From Bacillota bacterium (GTDB lineage Bacteria > Bacillota > Clostridia > Acetivibrionales > DSM-1351): a stretch of DNA of 64,000 nucleotides. The stretch is from positions 62,001-126,000 of the forward strand of contig JAEXFI010000005.1 in the NCBI GenBank assembly GCA_023400235.1. The letters run 5' to 3'. How positions within the stretch are numbered: the stretch's first letter is position 1; every line of letters begins with the position of its first letter. The position numbers and the translations under genes were made by a program. The notes beneath the pieces were generated by a model, which was not told the DNA's origin, did not search any database, and worked only from the letters and a program-made list of their open reading frames with translations. Below, piece by piece: positions 8,344 through 16,720 of this stretch.

Positions 8344-9864
8344 ATGGAGAAAAATTCAATACTTATCAAAAACGAAATCGAAGCAAATAAATTCGCCGCT
8401 ACAGTTATGTTATTTACCAATATCTTTGCAATAATGGTTTATATACTCAATGCTGTAGGAATCTTTATAGCCAATAAATCAATAATGACAGTTGCATTGG
8501 CTCTGGCAGTGTTCCTGCTTACAGTCCCCTTCGTTATTGTCAGGGGTTTCAAAAAGCAGGGGGAGTGGGTTAAATATGTGACAGTCACAGCTGCAATACT
8601 GATGGTTGGAATATTAAGCGCCCTGTTAAGCTATCATACAGTGGTTATGTACGCGTTTCCCTTTGCTATTGCAAGCTTGTTTTTTTCCAGGAAGCTCAGC
8701 TGGTTCACATCAGTCTGCTCAATAATAGTCCTCAATGTTTCCCAGCTTTTAACCATTCCCTTGGGAGGCATTCCGGATCACAATCTGGAGGAAATGTACA
8801 GTGTTATTGTGTATGGAATGGCCCCAAGAACCATACAACTTGTGATATTGTCTGTCATATTCATTGTATTGTCAAAGAGAACCCAACTTATGCTCGGCAA
8901 CATAATGGGTGCCGAAGAGCAGCAGGAAATGCTTGAAAAAATGGTGAAGGTGACTCGGAAAACCACAAATGTCTCCACAGAGCTGGCTCAATCAGTGAGC
9001 AGCCTGTCTCTGATGACTGAAAGTACTACAAAGGCAAATGAAGCTATTGCGGACAAAACCTCCAGAATTGCAGAAGGGTCCAAAATGTCAATAAGGAACA
9101 TGGAGGAGGCAACTGCTGCAGTAACAAATATGGCCTCCGGGATAAATAAGATATCGGAAGAAGGCATGCAGCTGACCCGGTTGTCCGAGCAAATACATGA
9201 GCTGTCAGAAGACAGTGCGGAGGTTATGAAGGCCGCCGTGGAAGAAATGAATGCCATCGCTGCTGCCGCGAGACAGAGCAAGGAAACCATAGCGAAATTG
9301 GAAACACGGTCAGGTGAAATTTCCAAGTTTGTTGAGGTAATCACTGAAATATCTGAACAGACAAACCTGCTGGCGTTAAATGCCTCCATAGAATCAGCAA
9401 GAGCGGGAGAACAGGGCAGAGGCTTTGCCGTGGTGGCCCAGGAGATAAGAAATCTGGCAGAAGGCTCACAGAAGGCCGCCAAAGATATTTCATCACTTAT
9501 CAAGGAGATAATGGAAGACACCCAAAATGCAGTAAAAGCAATGGATACAGGAGCAGACCAGGTGGATAACGGCCTTTCCACAATTGATGCAGCCAGAAAC
9601 TCCTTTATACGGGTTGCAGATGCAAACAATATGATGAATGAAAAGCTTGTGACTGTTAACAAGGATACCCGGGATGTGGTGGAATACAGCCATAAGGTGG
9701 TTCATATGGTCACAGCGGTCAAGGATATCAGTACAAACACCCTCAGCGACCTGGAGCAGATTGCAATGGCCAGTGAGGAGCTTGTGGCGTCAATGCAGGA
9801 AGTTGATTCCTCTGTTGAAAGTATTGAAAACATGTCCAGAGAATTAGTGGAGGTAGTAAAATAA
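8344..9864 (+). CDS. Methyl-accepting chemotaxis protein with multi-TM N terminus
   Basis: A chemoreceptor of 506 residues. Residues about 15-180 contain roughly six hydrophobic segments with very short loops and no large extracytoplasmic ligand domain. The rest is the cytoplasmic signalling coiled coil; its conserved hairpin tip (EQTNLLALNASIESARAGEQGRG) lies near residues 338-361. It probably senses membrane or intracellular conditions, or a small ligand inside the bilayer; that is inference. AGGAG precedes the ATG. It is a single gene between sbcC and the riboswitch, with no chemotaxis genes nearby. Confidence 0.9.
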   Translation: MEKNSILIKNEIEANKFAATVMLFTNIFAIMVYILNAVGIFIANKSIMTVALALAVFLLTVPFVIVRGFKKQGEWVKYVTVTAAILMVGILSALLSYHTVVMYAFPFAIASLFFSRKLSWFTSVCSIIVLNVSQLLTIPLGGIPDHNLEEMYSVIVYGMAPRTIQLVILSVIFIVLSKRTQLMLGNIMGAEEQQEMLEKMVKVTRKTTNVSTELAQSVSSLSLMTESTTKANEAIADKTSRIAEGSKMSIRNMEEATAAVTNMASGINKISEEGMQLTRLSEQIHELSEDSAEVMKAAVEEMNAIAAAARQSKETIAKLETRSGEISKFVEVITEISEQTNLLALNASIESARAGEQGRGFAVVAQEIRNLAEGSQKAAKDISSLIKEIMEDTQNAVKAMDTGADQVDNGLSTIDAARNSFIRVADANNMMNEKLVTVNKDTRDVVEYSHKVVHMVTAVKDISTNTLSDLEQIAMASEELVASMQEVDSSVESIENMSRELVEVVK

Positions 9865-9877
9865 AAATTTCAATTAT

Positions 9878-9907
9878 TTGACTTTATAGATTTCATTAAG
9901 ATATAAT
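9878..9907 (+). promoter_or_regulatory. Promoter of the cobalamin operon
   Basis: TTGACT at 9878-9883 and TATAAT at 9902-9907 with an 18-base spacer. It lies directly upstream of the cobalamin riboswitch. Confidence 0.7.
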
Positions 9908-9930
9908 TTGCTTAAGATAATTTAATAATT

Positions 9931-10128
9931 AGTGTATCGGTTGCTTAAGAGATTAAGCACTAAGAGGGAATCTGGGTGAAAATCCCCAACAGTCCTGCTG
10001 CCGTGATGACGGAGAAGGTCTCAAAAGGTTTAAAGAATAGCATTAAACCTGTAAACCACTGAGCTATATAGCTTGGGAAGGTGAGAGCCAACAATGATGT
10101 CTAAGTCGGAAGACCTGCCGGTATTGTC
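9931..10128 (+). promoter_or_regulatory. Cobalamin (B12) riboswitch
   Basis: The RNA shows the conserved core of the cobalamin riboswitch class: AGAGGGAATCTGGGTGAAAA near 9962, then CCTGCTGCCGTGAT, GGGAAGGTGAGAGCC, and the B12-box sequence GTCGGAAGACCTGCC near 10104-10118. It sits between a promoter and an intrinsic terminator before cbiM. Binding of adenosylcobalamin should favour termination and shut off cobalt uptake and corrin synthesis. Exact ends are approximate. Confidence 0.93.
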
Positions 10129-10233
10129 TGCAGACGCCAATATGCAGAGTGCTATGACTTCACAGAGTATGAAGTGTGTAGTTTGTCAAAAATAGAGATA
10201 TCATGCTTTCCGGCTGATATTTTTACTTTTTAC

Positions 10234-10277
10234 AAATAAAACCTTTTTCTTTAAGAAGATAGAGGTTTTATTTTTTT
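10234..10277 (+). terminator. Riboswitch-controlled intrinsic terminator
   Basis: A perfect 11-bp stem (AAATAAAACCT with AGGTTTTATTT) encloses a small inner helix (TTCTT/AAGAA) and runs into a T-tract ending at 10277. It lies between the riboswitch and the cbiM ribosome binding site, so it is the likely expression platform. The base-paired AT-rich stem also fits a terminator used by upstream read-through. Confidence 0.85.
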
Positions 10278-10310
10278 GGCAAATTTTATTAAATCAATGG
10301 AGGTAATGAA

Positions 10311-11054
10311 ATGAATTCTGTTAGTTTCAAAAGGATTGCAGTCTGTTTTGCGACGGTGTTGTGTGCTTTTCTGCTCATCCCTTCCAGTGCATCAGCAATG
10401 CATATTATGGAAGGCTATCTGGCCCCGGCCTGGTGCATTAGCTGGGGGGCACTTTGTATCCCCTTCGTAGTAGCCGGAGTTTTTGCCATAAAGAAAAAAA
10501 TCAGTGCTTCGGCTAAAAACCTTTCAATCCTGGCAATGTGCGGAGCTTTTGCCTTTGTGCTGTCCGCACTGAAAATGCCGTCAGTTACAGGGAGCTGTTC
10601 ACATCCCACGGGTGTGGGGCTGGGAGCCGTATTGTTCGGGCCTGCCGCAATGTCTGTCATAGGACTTATAATATTGTTGTTCCAGGCCATTTTACTGGCA
10701 CATGGAGGTATCACCACTCTGGGAGCAAATACTTTTTCCATGGCAATCGTGGGTCCCCTGGTTTCCTTCGCTGTTTTCAAGCTTTCAAGGAAATTGGGCG
10801 CCAAATCTGGCCTGGCAGTTTTTCTTGCGGCGTTTACCGGAGACCTTATGACCTATGTGACCACCTCGGTACAGCTGGCAATGGCATACCCGGATGCTAC
10901 AGGAGGATTTATGGTGTCTCTGGGCAAATTCACAGGCATATTTGCCTTTACACAGCTACCGCTTGCAGTTTGTGAGGGGCTGCTGACAGTAGTAATATAT
11001 AACACCCTTGCAAAATACAGCGCAAAAGAACTTCAGCAGCTTTCTGCTATATAG
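10311..11054 (+). CDS. cbiM: Cobalt ECF transporter substrate-binding membrane subunit CbiM
   Basis: The cobalt-specific S-component of an energy-coupling factor transporter. A signal peptide (residues 1-29, ending SSASA) is followed by a mature N terminus MHIMEGYL, whose Met-His start is the known metal-binding element of this family. The remaining sequence is hydrophobic with several membrane segments and the motif MPSVTGSCSHPTGVGLG. It is the first gene behind the B12 riboswitch and is followed in order by cbiN, cbiQ and cbiO, which together form one transporter. Confidence 0.95.
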   Translation: MNSVSFKRIAVCFATVLCAFLLIPSSASAMHIMEGYLAPAWCISWGALCIPFVVAGVFAIKKKISASAKNLSILAMCGAFAFVLSALKMPSVTGSCSHPTGVGLGAVLFGPAAMSVIGLIILLFQAILLAHGGITTLGANTFSMAIVGPLVSFAVFKLSRKLGAKSGLAVFLAAFTGDLMTYVTTSVQLAMAYPDATGGFMVSLGKFTGIFAFTQLPLAVCEGLLTVVIYNTLAKYSAKELQQLSAI

Positions 11055-11072
11055 AGTCAGGAGGATAAAGGT

Positions 11073-11366
11073 ATGAAATTGTGGAGAAAGAACCTGATAT
11101 TGATATTTATTGTAGTACTGCTTCTGGCGGCCCCGCCACTTATTCTGAAGAATGCGGAATTTTCCGGAGCAGATGGCCTGGCCGAAGAACAAATAACAAA
11201 GATAAACCCGGATTACGAGCCCTGGTTCAGTTCCCTGCTTGAACCTGCCAGCGGTGAGATAGAATCCCTGCTGTTTGCCCTTCAGGCTGCAATAGGTGCG
11301 GGCGTAGTAGGCTTTGTACTGGGGAGACTTACAGGCAGGAAGCTGGAATCCGGTACACAAAAATGA
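11073..11366 (+). CDS. cbiN: Cobalt transporter accessory subunit CbiN
   Basis: A 97-residue protein with a hydrophobic helix at each end (residues 7-25 and about 68-88) and an acidic loop between, including NPDYEPWF. That is the CbiN pattern. It helps load cobalt onto CbiM. GGAGGATAAAG precedes the ATG, and its end overlaps the start of cbiQ by 4 bases (ATGA), which implies translational coupling. Confidence 0.93.
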   Translation: MKLWRKNLILIFIVVLLLAAPPLILKNAEFSGADGLAEEQITKINPDYEPWFSSLLEPASGEIESLLFALQAAIGAGVVGFVLGRLTGRKLESGTQK

Positions 11367-12142
11367 CATTAACTGATAAGTATGCCTATGCATCAAAGCT
11401 GTCCAGAGTCAGTCCTCAAGCAAAAATGCTGTTTTCACTGGTTCCCTTGCTTCTATGCATATTACTTAATTCAATTGCTTTGAGCACCGCCGTAATAATT
11501 ATTATGGCGGTGGCTACTATAAGGTATGGCAAAATGCCTCTTTACAGGTACATAAGGTTTATTTTGCTCCCTCTGGGCTTTATGCTTATGGGAACCTTGA
11601 CAATTCTGATAAACAGTTTCCAGGAGGGACACGCTGTTTTAGCAGGCGTGCAGGCAGGGGGACGGGTGTATGGGATTGATGCGGCTTCTCTGGCCGCTTG
11701 TGCCAGATTGGTATTAAAAGCACTGGGAGCGGTAAGCTGCATGTACTTTTTATCCCTGAACACACCCTTGTCGGATGTGTTCCAGGTATTGGGACGGACG
11801 AGGCTTCCACAGTTCATAATAACGCTTATGGAGCTGATATACCGCTATATATTTGTTCTGCTGGAGGAGGCCGGGAGAATGCTGATTGCAAAGGACTCTA
11901 GGCTGGGCAACAGCAGCTTCAGGATTTCGCTCCAGTCGCTGGGGGAGCTTGCAAGCATGCTGTTCATCAGGGCTTATCAGAGAGCAGGAAGGCTATATGC
12001 AGGCCTTGAAGCCAGAGGCTACAACGGAAGGTTCAACACCCTGGAGCTTGAATATGTCAAGAGCGGAAAAATGATTGCTGCGGCAATTCTTACAAGTACT
12101 CTGCTGCTTGGTATGGGACTGGCTGAAAAGCTTCTGGTTTGA
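11363..12142 (+). CDS. cbiQ: Cobalt ECF transporter transmembrane subunit CbiQ
   Basis: The T-component of the cobalt transporter, 259 residues with about five membrane segments. It carries the coupling-helix motifs of the family, ELIYRYIFVLLEEAGRMLIAKDSR and a second AGLEARGY, which contact the ATPase CbiO. The start overlaps cbiN by 4 bases. Confidence 0.95.
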   Translation: MTLTDKYAYASKLSRVSPQAKMLFSLVPLLLCILLNSIALSTAVIIIMAVATIRYGKMPLYRYIRFILLPLGFMLMGTLTILINSFQEGHAVLAGVQAGGRVYGIDAASLAACARLVLKALGAVSCMYFLSLNTPLSDVFQVLGRTRLPQFIITLMELIYRYIFVLLEEAGRMLIAKDSRLGNSSFRISLQSLGELASMLFIRAYQRAGRLYAGLEARGYNGRFNTLELEYVKSGKMIAAAILTSTLLLGMGLAEKLLV

Positions 12143-12180
12143 TGCTTATACCGGAAGGGTAGGAGAGAAGGAAGAGAAGG

Positions 12181-13032
12181 ATGAATATAATCGAGACGGT
12201 CAAGCTCAGCTACTCCTATGACGGAGAAAGGCAGGCTTTAAATAATGTAAGCATCCGGATTCCAAAAGGCAGAACCACTGCGATTCTGGGAGGGAACGGG
12301 GCGGGCAAGTCCACCCTGTTCCTTACTCTCAACGGCATATTGTCGCCTGACAGTGGGGATGTTCTTTTTGACGGTGAAAAAGTTAAATATGATAAAAAAG
12401 GCATTATACAAATGCGAAGACGGGTGGGCATAGTTTTCCAGGATCCCAATGACCAGTTGTTTTCTTCAAGTGTGAGGAAGGATATTTCCTTTGGAGCAAT
12501 GAACCTGGGACTGGAGCTCCAGGAGGTTAAAGACAGGGTTGAGCAGGCTGTAAAGCAGACCGGCATTGGGGAATACATTGACAATCCCACCCACGCCCTG
12601 AGTTTTGGACAAAAAAAGAGAGTTGCCATTGCGGGAGTGCTGGCTATGAGACCAGAGGTCATAATTCTGGATGAGCCTACTGCCGGACTGGACTCAAAGG
12701 GTGCAAGTGAAATACTGCAGCTTTTGTGGGATATAAAGGAAAATACCGGAGTAACCATAATAATGGCTACTCATGAGATGGATATTATTCCTCTTTACTG
12801 TGATACTGCATATGTACTGGATCATGGCAGGGTAGTAATGGGAGGGGAAGTAAAAGAGATACTTGCAAGGCCTGAACAGTTGCGGAGTCACTCCCTGAGA
12901 CTCCCAAGAATAGCGCACCTTATGGAAATACTGAACATGGAAGACGGTCTGGCGGTGGACAAAACTGCTGCAACCATATCGGAGGCAAGAGCCTCTATTA
13001 AGAAATACATGTCAGAATCCCATAAAATTTGA
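12181..13032 (+). CDS. cbiO: Cobalt ECF transporter ATPase CbiO
   Basis: An ABC ATPase of 283 residues that powers cobalt import. Walker A GGNGAGKST is near residues 38-46, the Q-loop follows (VFQDPNDQLF, the typical ECF ATPase variant), then signature LSFGQKKRVAIAG and Walker B VIILDEPTAGLD. It is the last of the four transporter genes; cbiD follows after 24 bases. Confidence 0.95.
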   Translation: MNIIETVKLSYSYDGERQALNNVSIRIPKGRTTAILGGNGAGKSTLFLTLNGILSPDSGDVLFDGEKVKYDKKGIIQMRRRVGIVFQDPNDQLFSSSVRKDISFGAMNLGLELQEVKDRVEQAVKQTGIGEYIDNPTHALSFGQKKRVAIAGVLAMRPEVIILDEPTAGLDSKGASEILQLLWDIKENTGVTIIMATHEMDIIPLYCDTAYVLDHGRVVMGGEVKEILARPEQLRSHSLRLPRIAHLMEILNMEDGLAVDKTAATISEARASIKKYMSESHKI

Positions 13033-13056
13033 GGATTAAAGGGTAAGGTCCTAATT

Positions 13057-14202
13057 ATGAATAATTACATTTTAAAGGATGGCAGGGAGCTCAGGTGCGG
13101 ATATACTACTGGCAGCTGTGCAGCCGGCGCCGCTAAGGCTTGCGCTGAAATGCTGCTGTCGGGGAACCCGGTTGCGGAGGTGGCTGTAAAAACTCCCTCA
13201 GGCGTAGTTCTGGTGTTGCAGGTTGAAGCGGTAATAAGGCAGGAGGAATGGGTAAGCTGCGCCGTTATAAAAGATGCAGGTGATGACCCGGATGTTACTC
13301 ATGGCATTAGAATATTTGCAAAGCTTGAAAAGACTGACAGAGGAATAGTGCTGGAGGGAGGCGCAGGTGTGGGGCGAGTTACCAGAAGAGGCCTTGCCTG
13401 CGCTGTGGGAGAGGCCGCCATAAACCCCGTGCCTAGAAAAATGATATGTGAGGCCTTGCTTGAAACGGCACAGAAGTATCGCTATAAAGGAGGGTTTTCT
13501 GTTCTCATATCTGCGGAAAACGGTGAAGAGATAGCAAGGAAGACCTTTAATCCCCGCCTTGGAATAACAGGAGGAATATCCATATTAGGCACCAGCGGCA
13601 TAGTTGAGCCAATGAGTGAAAAAGCAATCATAGATACCATCCATTTAGAGATTGACAGCAGTGTGGAAGAGGCCGCCGGCAGACAGGTTCTGCTGGTGAC
13701 TCCCGGCAACTACGGCAGGGATTTTGCAATGCGCCGGTTAGGGCTGGATATGGAAAAGGGCATTAAATGCTCCAATTTTATTGGAGAAACTCTGGACTAC
13801 GCTGTTTACAAAAATATACCCGACATATTGCTTGTAGGACATGCGGGTAAGCTGTGCAAAATAGCAGGGGGTATAATGAACACCCATTCCAGGACCGCAG
13901 ACTGCAGATGCGAAATATTTGCTGCACATGCTGCTATGGCGGGTGCTTCAGCAGAACTGGCAGGCAGGATTATGGAGGCGGCAACCACCGAGGAGATAGA
14001 TGGACTTCTGAAGGAGGCGGGGCTGGCAGAAAAGGTATACAACAGCCTTATGTCAAAGCTGGAATTCCATTTGAACAGCAGGACTTTTGGAAAATCCAGA
14101 GTGGAAGCCATCATGTTTACAGGCCGGGAGGCATGCTGCCGGACGCCAGGAGCAGACCGGCTGGTGGAAATGCTCAGAGAAGGGGAAATGCCGCGGGCAT
14201 AG
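13057..14202 (+). CDS. cbiD: Cobalt-precorrin-5B C1-methyltransferase CbiD
   Basis: Methylates C1 of cobalt-precorrin-5B using S-adenosylmethionine in the anaerobic pathway. The N-terminal motif LRCGYTTGSCAAGAAKA, the central GGISILGTSGIVEPMSE and the later LLVGHAGKLCKIAGGIMNTHS are hallmark CbiD sequences. Length of 381 is typical. CbiD occurs only in the early-cobalt-insertion route, so this gene helps fix which pathway is present. Confidence 0.95.
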   Translation: MNNYILKDGRELRCGYTTGSCAAGAAKACAEMLLSGNPVAEVAVKTPSGVVLVLQVEAVIRQEEWVSCAVIKDAGDDPDVTHGIRIFAKLEKTDRGIVLEGGAGVGRVTRRGLACAVGEAAINPVPRKMICEALLETAQKYRYKGGFSVLISAENGEEIARKTFNPRLGITGGISILGTSGIVEPMSEKAIIDTIHLEIDSSVEEAAGRQVLLVTPGNYGRDFAMRRLGLDMEKGIKCSNFIGETLDYAVYKNIPDILLVGHAGKLCKIAGGIMNTHSRTADCRCEIFAAHAAMAGASAELAGRIMEAATTEEIDGLLKEAGLAEKVYNSLMSKLEFHLNSRTFGKSRVEAIMFTGREACCRTPGADRLVEMLREGEMPRA

Positions 14203-14214
14203 GAGGAGTACGTT

Positions 14215-14892
14215 ATGAATGGAATATTATATGGAGTGGGAATAGGGCCGGGGAATCCCAAAATGTTGACCCTGCAGGCGGTGGAAACTCTTCAGGGGGC
14301 GGATGTGATAGCCATACCTGATACCAGTGGCGAAAAGACCGCCCTGAACATAGTAAGGACTTATATAGAAAATAAGGAACTGCTGTTTTGCCCCATGCCT
14401 ATGAGCAGAGACCTGAAGGTGGTGGAAGCTGCGCACAGGACAGGCTGTGACCTTTTGGAAAAGGAGCTGGACAAAGGCAGGAGGGTGGCCTTTATTACCC
14501 TGGGTGACCCAACTATTTATTCCACCTATATGTACATTAATAAGATCATTTCCGGGAAGGGCTACAAAACAGTGATAATTCCGGGGATACCCTCCTTCTG
14601 TGCAACAGCCGCAGCACTGAACACTGCTCTCTGCGACCGGGACGAGGCCCTGCACATAATACCTGCCTCCTATGACTTCACCCAGGAGCTGATGGCTCTC
14701 AAGGGGACAAAGGTACTTATGAAAAGCGGGCGGAGTATTGGCAGAATCAAGGAGCAGCTTAAGGAAATGAAGCTTTATAACAAGGCGCAAATGGTGGAAT
14801 GCTGCAGTATGAGAGAGGAAAAAGTTTATAAAAGCCTTGATGAGGTATCAGAGGCTTCAAGCTATTTTTCAACGATTATTATCAAGGAATAA
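14215..14892 (+). CDS. cbiL: Cobalt-precorrin-2 C20-methyltransferase CbiL
   Basis: Adds the C20 methyl group to cobalt-sirohydrochlorin. The glycine-rich N-terminal motif GVGIGPGNPKMLTLQAVETL and the motif FITLGDPTIYSTYMYI define the tetrapyrrole methylase fold and the CobI/CbiL subgroup. It has 225 residues. GGAGG lies upstream of the ATG and cbiD ends 12 bases before. Confidence 0.93.
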   Translation: MNGILYGVGIGPGNPKMLTLQAVETLQGADVIAIPDTSGEKTALNIVRTYIENKELLFCPMPMSRDLKVVEAAHRTGCDLLEKELDKGRRVAFITLGDPTIYSTYMYINKIISGKGYKTVIIPGIPSFCATAAALNTALCDRDEALHIIPASYDFTQELMALKGTKVLMKSGRSIGRIKEQLKEMKLYNKAQMVECCSMREEKVYKSLDEVSEASSYFSTIIIKE

Positions 14893-14913
14893 TTCGGGAT
14901 AGAGGTTAAATAT

Positions 14914-15669
14914 ATGGTGACATTTGTAGGAGCAGGGCCGGGTGCGGTGGACCTGATTACTGTCAGGGGGAGAAATTTGCTTGAGAACGCGGACATAGTA
15001 ATATATGCAGGCTCTCTTGTCAATGCTGAGCATCTTAAGTATACGAAACAGGGCTGCAGTATATACAACAGTGCAACTATGACTTTGGAGCAGGTAATAG
15101 AGGTCATGGAAGCTGGAGCTGCCAGGGGGATGAGCATCGTCAGGCTGCATACGGGAGATCCCAGCATATATGGAGCAATCCGGGAGCAGATGGACTTGCT
15201 GGAAGAAAAAGGTGTAGAGTATTCGGTGGTGCCTGGAGTGAGTTCTTTTTGCGGAGCCGCAGCAGCGCTCAAAGCCGAATTTACACTGCCGCAGATAAGC
15301 CAGACAGTGATATTGACCAGAATGGAGGGACGCACACCTGTGCCTGAAAGAGAGTCAATATCAAAGCTTGCGGTTCATCAGGCATCAATGGCTGTATTCC
15401 TGAGCTCAGCAATGCTGGACAGGCTGTGTGAGGAGCTTATAGCCGGGGGCTATAGGCCGGATTCTCCTGCCGCTATAGTATACAAGGCCACCTGGGAGGA
15501 TGAAAAAATTGTCCATACCAGAGTTGCAGAGCTTGCCGCCGCCGCAAGAGAAAACGGCATAAAAAAGACGGCCTTGATACTGGTAGGAGATTTTCTTAGG
15601 GGAGAATATGACAGGTCAAAGCTGTATGATCCCACCTTCAGCCATGAGTTCAGAGAGGGCACAGAGTAG
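14914..15669 (+). CDS. cbiF: Cobalt-precorrin-4 C11-methyltransferase CbiF
   Basis: Methylates C11 of cobalt-precorrin-4. The tetrapyrrole methylase signature FVGAGPGAVDLITVRG is at the N terminus, and VRLHTGDPSIYGAIREQ plus VPGVSSFCGAAAALKAEFTLP are the CobM/CbiF versions of the later motifs. Length is 251. The stop sits one base before the cbiG start codon. Confidence 0.94.
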   Translation: MVTFVGAGPGAVDLITVRGRNLLENADIVIYAGSLVNAEHLKYTKQGCSIYNSATMTLEQVIEVMEAGAARGMSIVRLHTGDPSIYGAIREQMDLLEEKGVEYSVVPGVSSFCGAAAALKAEFTLPQISQTVILTRMEGRTPVPERESISKLAVHQASMAVFLSSAMLDRLCEELIAGGYRPDSPAAIVYKATWEDEKIVHTRVAELAAAARENGIKKTALILVGDFLRGEYDRSKLYDPTFSHEFREGTE

Positions 15670-15670
15670 A

Positions 15671-16720
15671 ATGAAAGTAAAACTGATTTCCTTTACAAGA
15701 ACAGGCGGAATACTGTGCAGCAGGCTCCAGAGGGAGCTTAACCTCCAGGGGTTTGAGGCTGTGGGCTGCTGCAAGTATGCTCTGCCCGAACTGGAGCTGT
15801 TGACGGAGACAATTGGAGCATATGCCCGAAGAGTCTTTGAAAATGGTGAGGCAATGGTGTTCATAGGTGCTGCAGGTATAGCGGTCAGAGCAATTGCCCC
15901 GAATATCAGGTCAAAGGACTGCGATCCGCCGGTACTGGTTATTGATGAGAAGGGAAAGTACGTGGTACCCATTCTTTCGGGGCATCTGGGAGGTGCTAAC
16001 AGACTGGCTGTGCGCATAGCCGGAATCCTGTCTGCGGAACCCGTCATAACCACTGCCACTGATACAGCAAATAAATTTGCAGTTGACGTATGGGCACAGG
16101 ACATAGGCTGCCACATAGCCAATATAGAGACTATCAGGCACATATCTGCGGCTGTTTTAAGGGAGGAGCTAATTGGCATATATTCGGAATTTCCTGTTGA
16201 GGAACCTATACCTGCCTTCATGTGTACATCGGACAAGCCGGAGGCAGGTATGTGCATTTCCGTGGAATATAAGCAATGCTTTACTCATACGCTGCACCTT
16301 ATACCCAGGCAGTATGTGCTGGGAATAGGCTGCCGTAAGGACACCTCCTATGAAGACCTGCTGGCTTTTGTTAACAGTGTTCTGGACAGGCAGGGCATAC
16401 AGCCCTTCCAGTTGTGTGCCATTGCCTCAATTGAGCTTAAGGCACGGGAAAAGGCATTGCTTCAGCTTGCCAGGCATTTTAAAATACCTTTTAAAACCTT
16501 TTCCTCTCAGGAGCTCTCACAGGTGCCGGGCTGCTTTACAAAATCAGAGTTTGTTGAAAAGGCTACAGGCGTTGACAATGTGTGTGAACGTGCTGCAGTG
16601 AAGGCGGGGAATGGAACCCTTATAGCCGCCAAGTGCAGCTACAGGGGAATAACTGCTGCAATAGCTGTAAATGAATGGAGATGCAGATTTGAAAATACTA
16701 CTGGCATATTTGGATTATAA
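15671..16720 (+). CDS. cbiG: Cobalt-precorrin-5A hydrolase CbiG
   Basis: Opens the delta-lactone of cobalt-precorrin-5A and releases the C20 carbon as acetaldehyde. Two domains are visible: an N-terminal part with FIGAAGIAVRAIAP, VLVIDEKGKYVVPILSGHLGGAN and ITTATD, and a C-terminal part starting at LGIGCRKDTSYEDLL. The frame is open from 15608, but family members start at MKVKLISFTRTGG, so I use the ATG at 15671 (349 residues). The 3' end overlaps the start of hemA by 32 bases. Confidence 0.93.
   Translation: MKVKLISFTRTGGILCSRLQRELNLQGFEAVGCCKYALPELELLTETIGAYARRVFENGEAMVFIGAAGIAVRAIAPNIRSKDCDPPVLVIDEKGKYVVPILSGHLGGANRLAVRIAGILSAEPVITTATDTANKFAVDVWAQDIGCHIANIETIRHISAAVLREELIGIYSEFPVEEPIPAFMCTSDKPEAGMCISVEYKQCFTHTLHLIPRQYVLGIGCRKDTSYEDLLAFVNSVLDRQGIQPFQLCAIASIELKAREKALLQLARHFKIPFKTFSSQELSQVPGCFTKSEFVEKATGVDNVCERAAVKAGNGTLIAAKCSYRGITAAIAVNEWRCRFENTTGIFGL

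Noticed and set aside
8988..9662. Antisense open frame of 224 codons within the chemoreceptor gene
   Set aside because: Shadow of the Ala/Ser/Glu-rich signalling coiled coil; no independent support.
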